This document shows, in pieces, positions 1-12,036 of a DNA stretch of 64,000 bases. Location of the stretch: positions 1 to 64,000 of the forward strand of contig BRON01000021.1 of NCBI GenBank assembly GCA_024345305.1. The letters are read 5' to 3'. A model generated the notes under the pieces. It worked only from the letters and a program-made list of their open reading frames with translations. It had not been told where the DNA came from and ran no database searches. A program made the position numbers and the translations under genes. This DNA comes from Mrakia gelida. Taxonomy: Eukaryota > Basidiomycota > Tremellomycetes > Cystofilobasidiales > Mrakiaceae. Every line of letters starts with the position of its first letter. The stretch's first letter is position 1.

Positions 1-111
1 CCTAACCCTAACCCTAACCCTAACCCTAACCCTAACCCTAACCCTAACCCTAACCCTAACCCTAACCCTAACCCTAACCCTAACCCTAACCCTAACCCTA
101 ACCCTAACCCT
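1..111. repeat. Telomeric CCCTAA repeat array
   Basis: About 18 uninterrupted CCCTAA units run from the first base, so the window starts inside the telomere and the G-rich TTAGGG strand is the complement. The array ends abruptly where CCCT runs into a T tract. TTAGGG telomeres are usual in basidiomycetes and filamentous fungi and unlike those of budding yeasts. Confidence 0.99.
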
Positions 112-480
112 TTTTCCAACTCCTTTTCCCTCCCACACCTCCCCTTTTCTACTACAACACCCTCCCACACTTTCTCACACTTACTACTACACTTCACCTT
201 CACTTTCGCTTCCTTTTCACCTTCTCTACTTCCTCAACCTCCTCACTACTTCCCCTACTCTCTTCTCCTTCTCACTCTAACTCTCCAACTTTTTCACTTT
301 CCCTTCTTTTTTTCTCACCCAAACACCTCCAAACCAACTCACCTACTACCCAACACTGTTTCTCTACTTTTTCTTCACTTTCACTACTCTACTACTCTCC
401 CACTCCTTCCGTCGTACCCAACACTCTTCCAACACGTCCTTTCCTTCCCTTCTCCAGCCCAACACCCCAGCGCTGTCCCT
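112..480. other. Telomere-adjacent G-depleted C/T/A tract
   Basis: The plus strand is almost free of G: between 1 and 410 the only Gs are at 208 and 358. The sequence is a non-repetitive mixture of CT-rich and ACT-rich words with no long open frame. The strand bias matches that of the telomere itself. Normal composition returns after about 410-480. No gene is seen. Confidence 0.9.
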
Positions 481-540
481 TGTCTCCACGACTCATAGAC
501 GGTTTCAGCTAGTTTTTTTCACTTTCCAAGACTGTATTCA

Positions 541-1880
541 TTGCTGGAAAGGAGATCAGTGGCAACTTGAGCAGGTCAGGGTGCTTCATCAAAAGGAAGG
601 ACGTGACTGGAACAAAGAGTCATGAGACAATCCCTTTCATCTCGTATAGATCACCTCGAGTGATTCATAGTTGAAACCGAATTTCAATTCCCTTTCGATC
701 GCATATGCCCGCGACTATAGTGGTGGTTTCGTTCGTGTTCTTCTAGCCGGTGAAAAGCATGTCCACCCTTTCGCATCTCGTCGCGAGCACCCCCAGTTCG
801 GGCCCCAAGCAGCTGGAGTGGCATCAAACATATTGAGAGAACCCTCAAAGGCACCTGAGATGATCTGCGTTGGTTTCGACCAGCTGAGAGAAAATTTGAG
901 TGAGTCGAACTGGCACAAGAGGGGAGAGGACGCGACATGAACAAGGGATCACGAAACGACTTCTTCCATCTCGTATAGATCACCTCGAGTGATTCATAGT
1001 TGAAACCGAATTTGAATTCCCTTTCGATCGCGTATGCCCGGGAGTATATAGGTGGTCACGTTCATGTTCTAGTAGCCGTTGAAGAGCGCGTCCACCATCT
1101 CGCACCCACTTACGAACACTTTTAACTTCGGACCCAGAGCAGCTGGAGCGGCACCGAATAAATTGGGAGAACCGTCAAAACTACTAGAGATGATCCGAAT
1201 CGGTTTCGATCAGCTCAGAGAAGATTTGAGCAAGTCGAACTTGGCTGGAAGAAGGGAGGACGTGACTGGAAGGAGAAGTCCCGAATTGATCGCTTCCATC
1301 TCGTATAGATCACCTCGAGTGATATACAGTTGAAACCGACTTTCAATTCCCTTTCGATCGCATATGCCCGCGAGTATACAGGTGGTCACGTTCATGTTCT
1401 AGTAGCCGTTGAAGAGCGCGTCCACCATCTCGCACCCACTTACGAACACTTTTAACTTCGGACCCAGAGCAGCTGGAGCGGCACCGAATAAATTGGGAGA
1501 ACCGTCAAAACTACTAGAGATGATCCGAATTGGTTTCGATCAGCTCAGAGAAGATTTGAGCAAGTCGAACTTGGCTGGAAGAAGGGAGGACGCGACTGGA
1601 AGGAGAAGTCCTAGATCGATCGCTTCCATCTGATGTAGATCACCTCGGGTCATAGATGGATCAAACAGGCTTTTGATTCCCTTTTGATCGCGTATGCCCG
1701 CGAGTATATAGGTGCGCCCGTTCATGTTCTAGTAGCCGTCAAAGAGCGCGTCCACCATCTCACACCCACTCGCAAGCACTCCCAACTCCTCAAAGAAAGC
1801 AGCTAGAGCGACACTGAACATACCCAGAGAGTCAGCGAAGCAATACGAGATCATCGGTAGGTCAAATAGCAATGCCACGG
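541..1880. repeat. Subtelomeric 330-bp tandem repeat, about four units
   Basis: The landmark TCACCTCGAG recurs at 651, 980 and 1310, with a mutated form at 1640, giving spacings of 329, 330 and 330 bases. Each unit carries the same downstream words. The two middle units are nearly identical, while the outer ones are diverged and the first and last are partial. Short open frames repeat from unit to unit, but they carry no recognised domain and the outer units break them, so a coding role is not supported. This looks like a telomere-associated satellite. No gene is called between 481 and 1880. Confidence 0.85.
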
Positions 1881-2634
1881 AAGAACTGACGAACGTCGAA
1901 GGGAGGCAAGGTCGAGATGCAGGGAAGGGGAGGAGCGGTGAGCTCAACGAGAGCTCACTCGACGAGCAAGAGAGACCTTCCAACACTCCTAAGGCATCCC
2001 TCTACTTCCCGGACCATGGCCCCACTTCATATAACCCCGATTTATCCACCAGAATCGAGGAAAAGGAGCGAGAACTCGCCTCGACAGACTCGACACAGGA
2101 AAGGAAGGAGAAGGGTCGAGCTGCCAGCGCACGGAGTGGGGAGGTCGAGGGAGGGAGAGGTGGAGCAAGAGGGGTAGTGGGAGTGTTTCGCGATGGAAGA
2201 GGAGGTATACTAGAGTGGTAGGAAAGAAAGAACGAGAGGATAGAATTGGTACGAGAGTCAGGACTGCATGGGGAAGCATGGGAGGAAGGAGAGTCAAGCT
2301 CAACATGACTCCATGAGCGACGAGCATCAGCCATATACATCCCTCGAAATCTGAGACCTCCCACCTAGGCACCCTAGCTGCCCTACTATACCCCCGAAGT
2401 CCCATTGAGATCCGAGCAAGAGGTGAGGAGAACGGAAGGAGAGAAGATGGAGGGAAGGAAGGGGAGGAGGTGGAGGTGGAGCTCACATTGATCGAGCTCA
2501 TTTTCTCCTGCATCCAGCCCTGGCGAAAGATAAAAAGTGGATAGGGTTACTCCTATACTACCATAGACTCATAATGGAGAAGGAGGGGCAAGGGGGAAGC
2601 GCATGTATAGAGCGAGAGGCAAGGGAAGATGGGG
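1881..2634. other. Subtelomeric spacer without recognisable gene
   Basis: This AG-rich plus strand contains a minus-strand open stretch of about 174 codons (1989-2513), rich in Ser, Pro and Leu. It looks like a by-product of purine/pyrimidine bias: no domain, intron signal or relation to the neighbouring helicase could be seen. Nothing else is recognised. Confidence 0.4.
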
Positions 2635-2936
2635 GTTGAGCTTGAACGAACGAGAGGGCCCTTCCATCGACAGGTTCGCTGCCGCTGCGCAACAATTCTA
2701 GCAGTAAATCGAAATCTGAAAACATATTAGTCAGGAGGCCGGATATAAAGAACACGCTCCCCCTTCGAGCGAGCAACTTTTCCTACCACGAGGCTCAGAC
2801 TCGCATAGGAGAAAGGAGGAGGAGCTGGGAGGTGAGCTTGGGCTCATACGTTTCAACCTCGAGACGTCGGCAAATCTTCACTCTAGAGCTAAGCCCTCTT
2901 TAGGGGACATACTAGAGCTATGTACCAACGACTCCA
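2635..2936 (-). pseudogene. Truncated 5' fragment of a second telomere-linked helicase gene
   Basis: About 301 bases align without a gap to 10685-10985, the 5' end of the complete helicase gene, with roughly 12 mismatches by eye (about 96 percent identity). The fragment keeps the candidate start codon, the putative first intron with its CTGAC/CTAAT branch-like site, and the short exon ending in SGSEPVDGRA. Downstream of that exon on the minus strand (below 2635) the similarity stops, so helicase, zinc-finger and C-terminal exons are missing. This is the remnant of a tandem or recombined copy on the telomere side of the intact gene. Confidence 0.75.
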
Positions 2937-3032
2937 ACTTCAGACAAGAGACATCAAATAGAACCGGAGAAGAAACGAAAGCGGAGCGCAACAAGATTCA
3001 AAACCAGTACAGAAAGAGGAGGACACGAGTTA

Positions 3033-6000
3033 CTACGTAGGGCGAGAGACAGTCTTGTAGAACCAGAGGAGGAGAAGAGCAGCGTTGGTGAAAGGAAGTG
3101 TAGGGGAGAGCAAACCTAGCCAGAACGAGAACTCCACGTCCTTCTCCTTCGTGATCTTCCACTTGTAATATTCCCTCGTCCCCAGCAGTATCCCTTCTCC
3201 GTCAGACACCCACCGCCAGTCTGATCCAATCCTCCCCTCCTCGATAGCCCTCTCCCTCCAACTCCGATCCCGGAACAGCTGCATGCAAAGAGGAACAACC
3301 ATCTTCGCAGCTCTGAACGGACACCCTCCTCCCATCCCACCCTCCGCCGCCTCGTCGTGCAGCGAGATAGGGAAGAGGCATCCGAAACAGCAGTTGGAGT
3401 AGGTAGAGCGTTGGGCGGTAAGGACTGCGCATGTCTCGAGACTCCTCCAGTTGCAGCCAGTACAGTACGAGCACCTGCGAGAGAAGAGAAGAAAGCGACG
3501 TCAGAACGCGTCGCGGTCAAGAAGGAGAGGCAAACAGGATCGAAAACGTACTCTTTCTTCTTGCTGGGGCATCCGTACTTGTGGAGTGAGGTGGCGTTGG
3601 GAGAGAGTTGAGTGGTTGGGTGAAGGAGGATGCACGACGAGCAGAGGGAGTCGAGGGTTCGGAGGAGATGGGCAAGTTCGTTGAGGAGGATGTTTGCTTG
3701 AGTATGGAGCTGACGTGATTGGAGGTAGGCTTCGGGGATCTCGGAGGAGTGAGGGATGGTAGGGAAGAGAGAGCTGATGAGGGGAGGAGAGATGGCTGAG
3801 GGGAGGAGGTTGGTGGTTCGGTGGGAGGGGAGGGAGGGAGATTGAGGAGGGGCAACGCGACGACGACGACATTCCGTACAGAGTCCACAGTCTCCCGACG
3901 AGAAATCGTTGAGCTGCTCCTCCAGTGCTTTGGCAATGCAGCTGTTTGGAGAGCGGAAGCGAGGGTCGAACCCGTTTGGGTGGTCGACGAAAAGCGTCGA
4001 CTTCTTCCGTTGGAGGTCCCAGACGACGGTCTCCCAGTCTCGACCTCGACCTCCTCCCTGAACGCGCTCGGAAACTGTCCATCCTTTTGGGTGAGGAAGG
4101 AAGATGACGAGGTTGCATTGCTGGAAGAGGAAGGAAGAGAGTTCGGTTGTTGTTCTCGTCCTGACCCGACGCGACGCAAGGGGGGTTGTGTTTGACTCAC
4201 CGGACAGTCCAGAGCTTGAATCCCCGCTGTTGTGCAGAACAGGTAGTCGATCCTTCCGGCTTCCCAATCCCTGCTCGTTCCATCCATCTTCCTTGTCTCC
4301 TCCACACCCGTCACCGCGTAGTAGACCTCCGTCCTCACCTCGACACCCTTCCTTTCCGCCTCCTCCACCAGCCTTCCTCGTAGCGCGTCCAGCTCCTTCT
4401 TGGTGAATCCAAAGATGATGACTGGAGCTCTAGGAGCAGAGAGGTGACCGTTCCCGAAAGTATCCATCATCGTCTTGAAGACGTCGTCGCTGGAGTCCAG
4501 CTTCACAACGTGGAACGTGACTCCAGGACGACGAAGAGGAAAGTTGAGCTCGGTGAGGGTTGAGTGAAGGAGTGTTCCGGCGTGTCTCCGTGCTCCCTCA
4601 GTCCAGCTGCCGGAGAGAAGGAGGAAGGGAGCTCGCGCAAGTCGAGCGAGGGAGACGTAGCCCATCGACGGCCTCCAATCCGACTGAGTCGCCCAGGTGT
4701 GAGCCTCATCCCCGACGAACTGGAGGACCTTCCCTATGGTGCCGAGGGAAGCGAGGTCCTCTCGAAGCTGCTTGTTGCCTAGCTGCTCGATCGAGATGAG
4801 GAGGACACCTCGGAGGCTGACGAGAGGGGTTTCGGGAGGGAAGGGGTGGGTGTGGACGTCGAGACTGCTGTTCCGACATCGAGCGTGAAGCGTAGCGAGG
4901 ATGGAGCGGAAGGGTGTTATGAAGACGACGAGACGACCAGTAGGGTGACTGCGGTCAAGGAGAGCTCGAAGGAGGGAGAGGAAGGTCTTGCCCGACCCAA
5001 CGGGGCTGCTGAGAAGGTAATCGGTTCCTCCGCGGATGATCTTGGCAGCAGCTTCGAGCTGGTTCTCGTAGAGCTCCGCTGATGGGTTGCCGGTCCACTC
5101 CCGAAGAAGGCTGGTGATGACGTCCGCTTGGGAGTAGGGAGGAGGAACGAGGAGAGGGGAGGGTTTGGGAGGAACGCGAGGAGGCGGAGGAGGAGGAGGA
5201 GGGGGACTGGATCCGTCGAAGTCGTCCATGTCGTCGTCGAAGTCGACACCGTCCGTGAGAGCTTGGAGATCGAGAGGAGTCCGGCTTCTTAAGGATACTT
5301 CCACCGCACTTGGTGGAAGAATCGAAATCCTCTCCTCCTCCTCCGAGACTGGATCTCCTCCTCCTCCTGCCGCGTCGTCGCGACTTGGCTCCATCGGCTC
5401 GGATCCTTCGTCGTCGTACCCTGAGACTGGAGGAGGGGAGGGTGGTACTGGTGTGGGACGTTTGAAGAGAGGTTGGGAGGAAGAGAGAGAAGAGGAGGAG
5501 GGACGCTTGGAGGAGAGCTGAAGAGAAGGAGAGAAAGAGAGACGCGTCAGTCAGGCGAGGGACGTCGACAGAAGAGAGAAGGGAGGAAAGACTCACCGAC
5601 GGATGAGAGCTACGCCCAAGAAACAGATCCAGCCTGTCGGGCAAGCGATCGATCTTGAGAACCTGCGTAGCGTAGCGGAGGAGGGGGAAGAGGAGGGTTG
5701 GTCAGCACGAGGTGTCGCGTGAAGATCGAGAACGAGCCTGGAGGCGAAGACTCACAGGATCCACTCCCAACGCGAGTTGGTACAGGCTCACGACCCTCAT
5801 CGCATTCGTCGCGTCTCCAAAAGCAGCCAAGTCCCGAATCCCACCACTGGAGTCGGTGTTTCCGTAAGCGGCCTCGTCCGTCTTGAGCGAGTGGCCTCGT
5901 TGGCTCGACTGAGTCTCCAGAGCGACGAGGAGTCCGTTAGCGTCGGATCCGAGGAGAGGAAGGATGATCCGACTGATGAAGACTTCGGCGTGTCGAACCG

Positions 6001-9000
6001 TTTGGAGCCCGACTCCCGAAGACGAGCCTGACAAGACGAAGGCGAGCTTGAGGTGGGATCTGAGGTCGGCGGCGACGATCTGCTTCCCGACACCGTTCGT
6101 CCAAAGGAACGTCCTGAAGGTGGTCTGAACGTCGAGGTTGTTGTCCAGAGGGCTGAGAGAGTGGAGGAGGGAGAGAAGGTAGAGAGCGAAGGGTTGTACG
6201 ACTCCGAAGAGCTGGATGACGAGAGGCACGAGGGTCGGCGACACGAAGCGATGGATGGTCTTCGTTCCTGTCTTGTTGACCTCCGTACGAACGGCGAGTC
6301 GGTTGGAGGTGATGAAGAGAGAGGAGCCGTGGTCGACCGTTCGGGTGAGCTGCTGAGTAACGAGTTCCGAAGCTCGACCTCCAGGGGAGGAGAGGTGGAT
6401 GGCGACGAGGAGGTTGAGCTTCGCGGCGGCTAGGGAGTGAAGGAAGGCTCGGGCGTGAGGAAAGTTGAGCTGGGGTTTGAGAGGATCCGAGGGGTTTGAG
6501 ATCCAGAGCTTGGAGTTGGAGAGAGAGAGGGAGAGGAGGAGAGCCTGTTGGTTCCGAGGTATCCCGAGCTTGATGCAGTTTGATGGATCCGTGAAGATCG
6601 ATCCTCCAACCTCTCCCGCAACTCCTCCGACCGTCACTCCTTCCATCGTTCGGCCAACTGCTGAGAGGTCTGCCGAGAAGGTGAGGGTCTTGATCAAGGA
6701 AGCAGCTGATGCGATGGCTCCCTTGGCTGCGTCGGCAATAGCGGTGAGGGAGATGAAGCGGTTGTAGGAGAGGAGAGGGAGGAGGTGGCCTTCGACTGGG
6801 TCGTGGAGGGGTTGGATGGAGACGACGGGTCCAGCAGCGGTGATGGCGTGGGAGATGGGATAGCGAGTAGCTCGAAGGACGACGAAGGGTGTGACTTGAG
6901 CTCCGTTGGGGTGAGCTGTGACGAGTTCGAAGAGCGGCGAGTCGAGACTGAGAAAGAAGAAAGAGAGAGAGGTGAGCGACGCGTTTCGAAACCGCAAAGC
7001 GATCAAGACAACCGACTTACCCTCTCGACACTGGCACTGCTCCAACCTCAGCTTCATCCAACTCCCTAACCTCTCCCCATCCAATCTCGTCCAGCACTAG
7101 GCGGTAGACGACGAGTCGAACGAAGAACTCGCAGGACGCGAGCTGAGGTCCGAACGATCCGATCTCCCGAAAGCCTCCTCCGGCGGCGAGGGAAAGGCAG
7201 ATTAGGAACTGATCTAGGACCATCTGGCCCCGAGGAGGAGTGGATGAGTATCGAGGGGAGTAGATCGCAAGGAGGAACTGGAGAAGGGCGTCCTGAACCT
7301 CCTTCGACTCCTCGACTCCTCCTCTTCCTTCTCCTCCGAAGACCCCGTTCGGCTGGGTGAGGACGTCCCTCTGGAGGATCTGACGGAGGGTGTTGGCTGC
7401 GAGTACCATCCGCTCGGTGGTGTGCAAGGAGGGAAGGTCGATGGAGGTGGAGAAGGAGGAGGAGGAAGGAGGAGGGGAGATGATTGGAGGAGGTGCGAGC
7501 TCGCCCTGAGGGATGGGGATGGGGTTTCGGTAGACCGTTGGCGTGACCCTGAGGGCGAAGAGGATGAGCGAGCTTGCGTCCCTGCTGTATCGTTTGAGGG
7601 TCGAATCCGCAAGCCGCGGCTTGAAGATCCTCGTCGGTCCCTTCCCTCCTCGCTCTTCCTCGACCATGTCCTCCGAGATCTGCACCGACCCATCCCCCAT
7701 CCCGATCTTCCTCGCCACAGCGAAGTGGCTCGGGTTCGTCCCGTACTTCCGAACCCCTAAGGCGAGATCCTGAACGTGGACCCAGACGTTTCGCAGAGGG
7801 TCGCGGTCTTCGATTCGAGTCTTGTCCGAGGATCGGTAGTTGTGGGCGGGGGAGATGGCTGAGCGAAGGATGGCGAGAGGGTAGGGTCGGATGAAGGAGC
7901 CGTAGCCGAGAGGGTTCTGGTAGACTGGTTGATGGTAGAGGGAATTGTCGAGCTTGTCGCTGGGGATGGGAAGGGAGGAGAGTATCTCGTTCTGCTGCTT
8001 GAGAAGGAAGGCTGCTGATGCCGAGAGGGGATCCGATCGTGGGACCTTGGGAGGGGGAGGAGGAACAAAGTTGGTGGAGTCGTGGGAGGGAGGAGGAACG
8101 GCGAAGGCGGGGAGGTGAGCGTCGGGGAAGAGCCGTTGGAAGTAGGCGGGAGTGGGAGCGAGGTTCGTTCCTCCGTGCCTCTTGTGACGGTGGCTTCGGA
8201 GGGAGTCGCCATCCTTGTAGACAGCTCCACAGCTCCCACACCCTATTCCTGACCTCACAGCGAGTCCCTCGACCATAGGGACGGTCGAGCCTGAACTCGT
8301 CGAGAGGAGGAGGCCGATCGCGTCTTGGTTGTTGGCGAGGGAAGCGTAGTCGGAGGTGTCGAGAGAGGAAGAGAGGTTGAGGAGGTGGGTGGCATCTCGG
8401 GTGAGAGTCTTCCGCTGGGAGGAGGAGAGGGACGGAGTGTGGAGTGCAAGATGGTGTCCGATGCGAGAGGGACGAACACCTCCTCCGTGAGAGTCCTCGT
8501 GGGTTGAGATGACGAGGCCGATGCGAGTGTTAACAGCAAGAGAGGCGATATTGAGAGCAGGAGTGGCTGAGAGGAGGAAGAGGAGAAAGGTCAGGGTCAG
8601 GAAGGAAGGGGGAGAGCAAGGAGGAGGGAGGAGAAGAAGAACGAACTGGCGAGATGAGGTCCCTTCCAGAACGCGTCTCGAACGAAAGATCCTCCGATCG
8701 TGAGTCCCCTGAGGCTGTTGTTCCCAGCCCCGTCGTCTCTAGGAACCAATGCTGTTGAGCCTGATGGAGGGAAGAAGGGTTTGAGGATCAGCACGAGTCC
8801 ATACTCTCAAGCGAGAGAGCAAACGAGAGTGACGGAACAGAACGCGAGAAACTCACCATTGTCCGAAGAGACCTCGCCCTCGACTCCATCCATCCCACAT
8901 GCAGCACCAACCCCTCCACCTTCCGAAGGGTTCCCATCCTCCCCACCACCACCCTCTCTCCCACCAACAACCACGCGGTCCTTCCCCTTCCTCGTCCCAC

Positions 9001-10959
9001 TCAAGCTCAACCCACTCGCACTCCCTCCAACTCCCTCGCCACCACCTCGCTCGGTCTCTCCCTCTCCCTCCCCTATGTCCATCCCAGAACCAAACCCTTC
9101 CCCATCCCCTAGGTGAGCAGGGTAAGCAGGCACCTCCTCCTCCAGCTGATCCTGTGTTGGCGGAGGGGTAGTGTCGGGTTGGGGAGAAGGAGATGAAGAG
9201 TGAACGAGAGGAGAAGGGAAGAGCGGATGCAGAGGTTCAGTCACCGTGCAGGTCTTCCAGTGCTTATGAAACGCATCCGGGGTACGGGAGCAATGAGGTT
9301 CCGAGTGAGGTCGAGGGCAGAAGAACGATCCGTTGCTTCCACGAGGAACTGAGAGGAGAGGGGATGGAAGAACGAGAGGGAGGGAGGAAGAAATGGGTGT
9401 TGAGCTTGAACGAAGCGAACACGGTGATGATGCATGCAAGCGCACCTTTGAGACCTCCAGAAAGACGGACTTCAGCTTGGTGGATATCCTTCACATGCTG
9501 AGTGAGTTTAGCGAGGGTGGAGAAGGGCGAGAGGCCGTGGCAGATAGCTCTCGGGCACGGGAAGCTCATCTGCTCAAGCACGAACAAGAGCAGGCCAATC
9601 GAGAGTCAGAACAGAACCAAATGGTGGATGGGTGGTATGGGAGGATTGGTGTATGCAAGAGGGACATACAGTATTGAAGGAAAAGCCTGAGAGTGCAAGG
9701 GGAAGGAGGGAGAGCGAGTGGGGTGAAGGGAAGGACGATGGTCAGCTCGGGCTCGCAACTCCTCCTTCCTTCTTCGTTCCCCCTCCCTTCCCTCCCCTTC
9801 CCAAGGCAAATCACACCTCATCCGACCTTTCCCTACCCCCACCTCCATAGCAGAAAGCAAAAGACTCACTTGAATCCTACGAGAAGGTCTCTCGAGCGCT
9901 CGTTCAGCGAGGGTTCCAAAGGGGAAGGAGGTTTGGCTGAGGTCGCTTTCGAAGGAAGCTCGAGAGGGTGATGAGAGGGGATGGGGTCCGTTGGATGGAT
10001 AGGAGTAGAGGAGGAGTGATGAAGAAGTTCCTGGTAGGAAGAGAAGGGGAGGAAAGAGAGTCAGCATCGAGCTTGCTCGTGGAGGAGGGAAGGGAAGGAG
10101 GAGGGCAAGACCGAGTCATGAGCAAGCGAGCGAGCTCCTCCTTCCTTCCTTCCAACGCGAGACCTTCCCAGCATACATCCAGGTTCTCAGTGGGTTCTAT
10201 TAACCCCAAATGATGCTCTCCCAACATAGAAGCTGGAGAGAAAGGACTTCCCTTCCTTTGCGAGAGGAGGAGGAGGGGTTGAGGAAGGGAAGCGATAAGG
10301 GAGCGATAAGGCGAGGGAGCTCACCAACTGCCGTTCCGTTCGAGCACTGCTCCAGTGGGTGCTTGGGAAGGAGGCTGGTCCCTCGTAGGATCTGACAAGT
10401 TGTTGGTAAGGGGAAGTGAGAAATGGAAAGGAAGGTGTCAAGGGAAGAGGTCAATGTCGATGTGGTTGGGGGAGAGAGCAGCTCCGCGACTTCTCGTCGA
10501 AGACACGCGATTGACTCGGAGCTCGTCCCCTTCGGTCTACGGCTTCGTAGACCGATTTATGAAACCACCCTCCCATCACCCAGGTTGATCCTAGAGCATC
10601 AAAGAGGCAGGAGGTCCAGGAAGAGTGCAGCTGCTGTTGTAGGAGGTAAGCGAGAGAGGAGGGAGAGAGGGGAGGAGGTCGATGTTGAGCTTGAACGAAC
10701 GAGACGGCCCTTCCATCGACAGGTTCGCTACCGCTGCGCAACGATTCTAGCAGTAAATCGAAATCTGAAAACAGATTAGTCAGGAGGCCGGGTATAGAGA
10801 ACACGTTCCCCCTTCGAGCGAGCAACTTTTCCTACCACGAGGCTCAGACTCGCATAGGAGAAAGGAGGAGGAGCTGGGAGGTGAGCTTGAGCTCATACGT
10901 TTCAACCTCGAGACGTCGGCAAATCTTCACTCTAAAGCTAAGCCCTTGTTACGGGACAT
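3033..10959 (-). CDS. Telomere-linked RecQ-like helicase (TLH type) with N-terminal zinc fingers
   Basis: This is a multi-exon gene. The candidate ATG is at 10959 and is uncertain; the last exon ends at 3033. N-terminal exons carry C2H2-like fingers: one with CPRAICHG plus a downstream HVKDIH (about 9450-9580), one with DAFHKHWKTC near 9250, and GCGSCGAVYKDGDSL plus HRHKRH (about 8150-8250) in the style of the DUF3505 or OrsC-like region. A central helical domain lies in 5756-6960. The helicase core (about 5130-4120) shows motif I SPVGSGKT, motif II DEAH, SGSW, a motif V region, and motif VI QGGGRGRD just after an intron at 4200-4121. A Cys-rich CSYCTGC segment follows an intron at about 3550-3478. 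Proteins of this build are subtelomeric in many fungi and are thought to act in telomere maintenance by recombination. Introns at 7020-6943 and 4200-4121 were checked for frame. It ends about 3 kb from the telomere and points toward it. Confidence 0.85.
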
Positions 10960-10985
10960 ACTAGAGCTATGTACCAACGACTCCA
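10685..10985. repeat. Direct repeat, inner copy (partner at 2635-2936)
   Basis: This is the functional-side copy of the 301-bp direct repeat. It covers the putative first exon, first intron and second exon of the helicase gene. The two copies are offset by exactly 8049 bases with no indel, and they bracket the whole helicase gene, so recombination between them would delete or duplicate it. Confidence 0.85.
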
Positions 10986-11255
10986 GCTCTTTACAATCCG
11001 CGGTTTCGGCCTTGAATATACAGGGCAGCTGAAAGAGAGAGGATTGAGCTCCTCCGAAAAGAACTCGCGGAAGTCAGCTCGAGCTCGCCCTCTTCATCGT
11101 TTTGAGGTACCTCTCGGGAGAGTCGCTGTCGACAATGCAGATTTTATCGTATGAGTCTGTACTTCTGATACATTGTGCTTCATAGGTAGATCTCGCTGGT
11201 CGTCTTTTCCGTTTGCGATTCGGTGACAAGGGGAGGGAGAACGAAGCGACGCAAA

Positions 11256-11336
11256 GTCCGTGGAGTCCGAGGAGGCTGCTGGAACGGTCCGGACTCCACG
11301 GATCCGTGGAGTCGACTCCACGGAATCGACCGTTCC
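11256..11336. repeat. Nested palindromes built from an 11-bp module
   Basis: The module TCCGTGGAGTC occurs four times in alternating orientation: plus at 11257-11267, minus at 11292-11302, plus at 11303-11313, minus at 11314-11324. The last three abut and form two overlapping perfect 22-bp palindromes (11292-11313 and 11303-11324). An outer inverted repeat, GGAACGGTC at 11281-11289 and GACCGTTCC at 11328-11336, encloses them. It lies in non-coding DNA between the helicase gene and the LTR at 12.05 kb. It may be a protein-binding array, a recombination scar or a hairpin-forming site; the sequence alone does not decide. Confidence 0.9.
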
Positions 11337-12035
11337 TGGAGGCAGGAACGGCGCGCATACCGTTAGGTGCTAGAAACGACTCGACGCGGCTCGTCTCAAT
11401 GACGCACTTCTCAACAGGTAGGCCAGAGAGAAGGATGGCTTGGAATGATGGCAAGGGAGTGAAGTCGGGAGGCATTGGTGGGAAACGAAGCCGAGAGTGA
11501 GGACGGCACCCTTGGTTTGGGGCAAAGAGCGGGTAGACGTCTGCTCGGTGAGTTTGGAGTTAGTTCGTTCGTCGCGTTCGTCGCATCTTGATGTTTTTCC
11601 ACTGATTCCGAACCCCTTTCTATTCGCTCTTTCCAAAAATCTACCGTCTCTTCCGTTCTTTAACTGTTACGAAGCTGGGGTGAGTTCCTGTTCAAAAGTC
11701 TCGGGAAGAAGCGAACGACACGACCTGACCTCTTCTTATCCCCACCTCCTCTCATTGTCTCCTCAGATCTATACTTCCGAAAGGGTTTCTCATGGGATCC
11801 TCTTGGACGGCTGTGGTTCCGATCGCGACGTATTAAGCCTTGGTGGACTCACGCGTTCGTTGATTTCGTCGGTCAAAACCTCGCCCTCTGCTCTCCCTTC
11901 TGCGCTGCAAGACCCACATCTCTCATCTCTTATGGAGAACTCCCTATAAGTATGCATCAAGTGGTAGTTCAAGCTGAGCTCATCAGTCAGCAGCTTTTTC
12001 AAACTGGCTTTCCAAGGTGGCTCGATCCTGCTGTT
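11337..12035. other. Intergenic region without recognisable gene
   Basis: No open frame with a known domain was found. The stretch just left of the LTR at 12.05 kb is probably the leftover leader of a copia element, because a primer-site-like sequence is kept at 12037-12048. Confidence 0.4.
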
Positions 12036-12036
12036 A

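Noticed and set aside
1079..1633. Repeated short proteins containing FDQLREDLSKSNL in the 330-bp repeats
   Set aside because: The same frame is broken in outer units and no start context, intron or domain is seen. It is explained by the repeat itself.
1989..2513. A 174-codon minus-strand open frame near the telomere
   Set aside because: Its composition follows the local pyrimidine bias and no motif or splice logic supports it. It is not related to the helicase exons.
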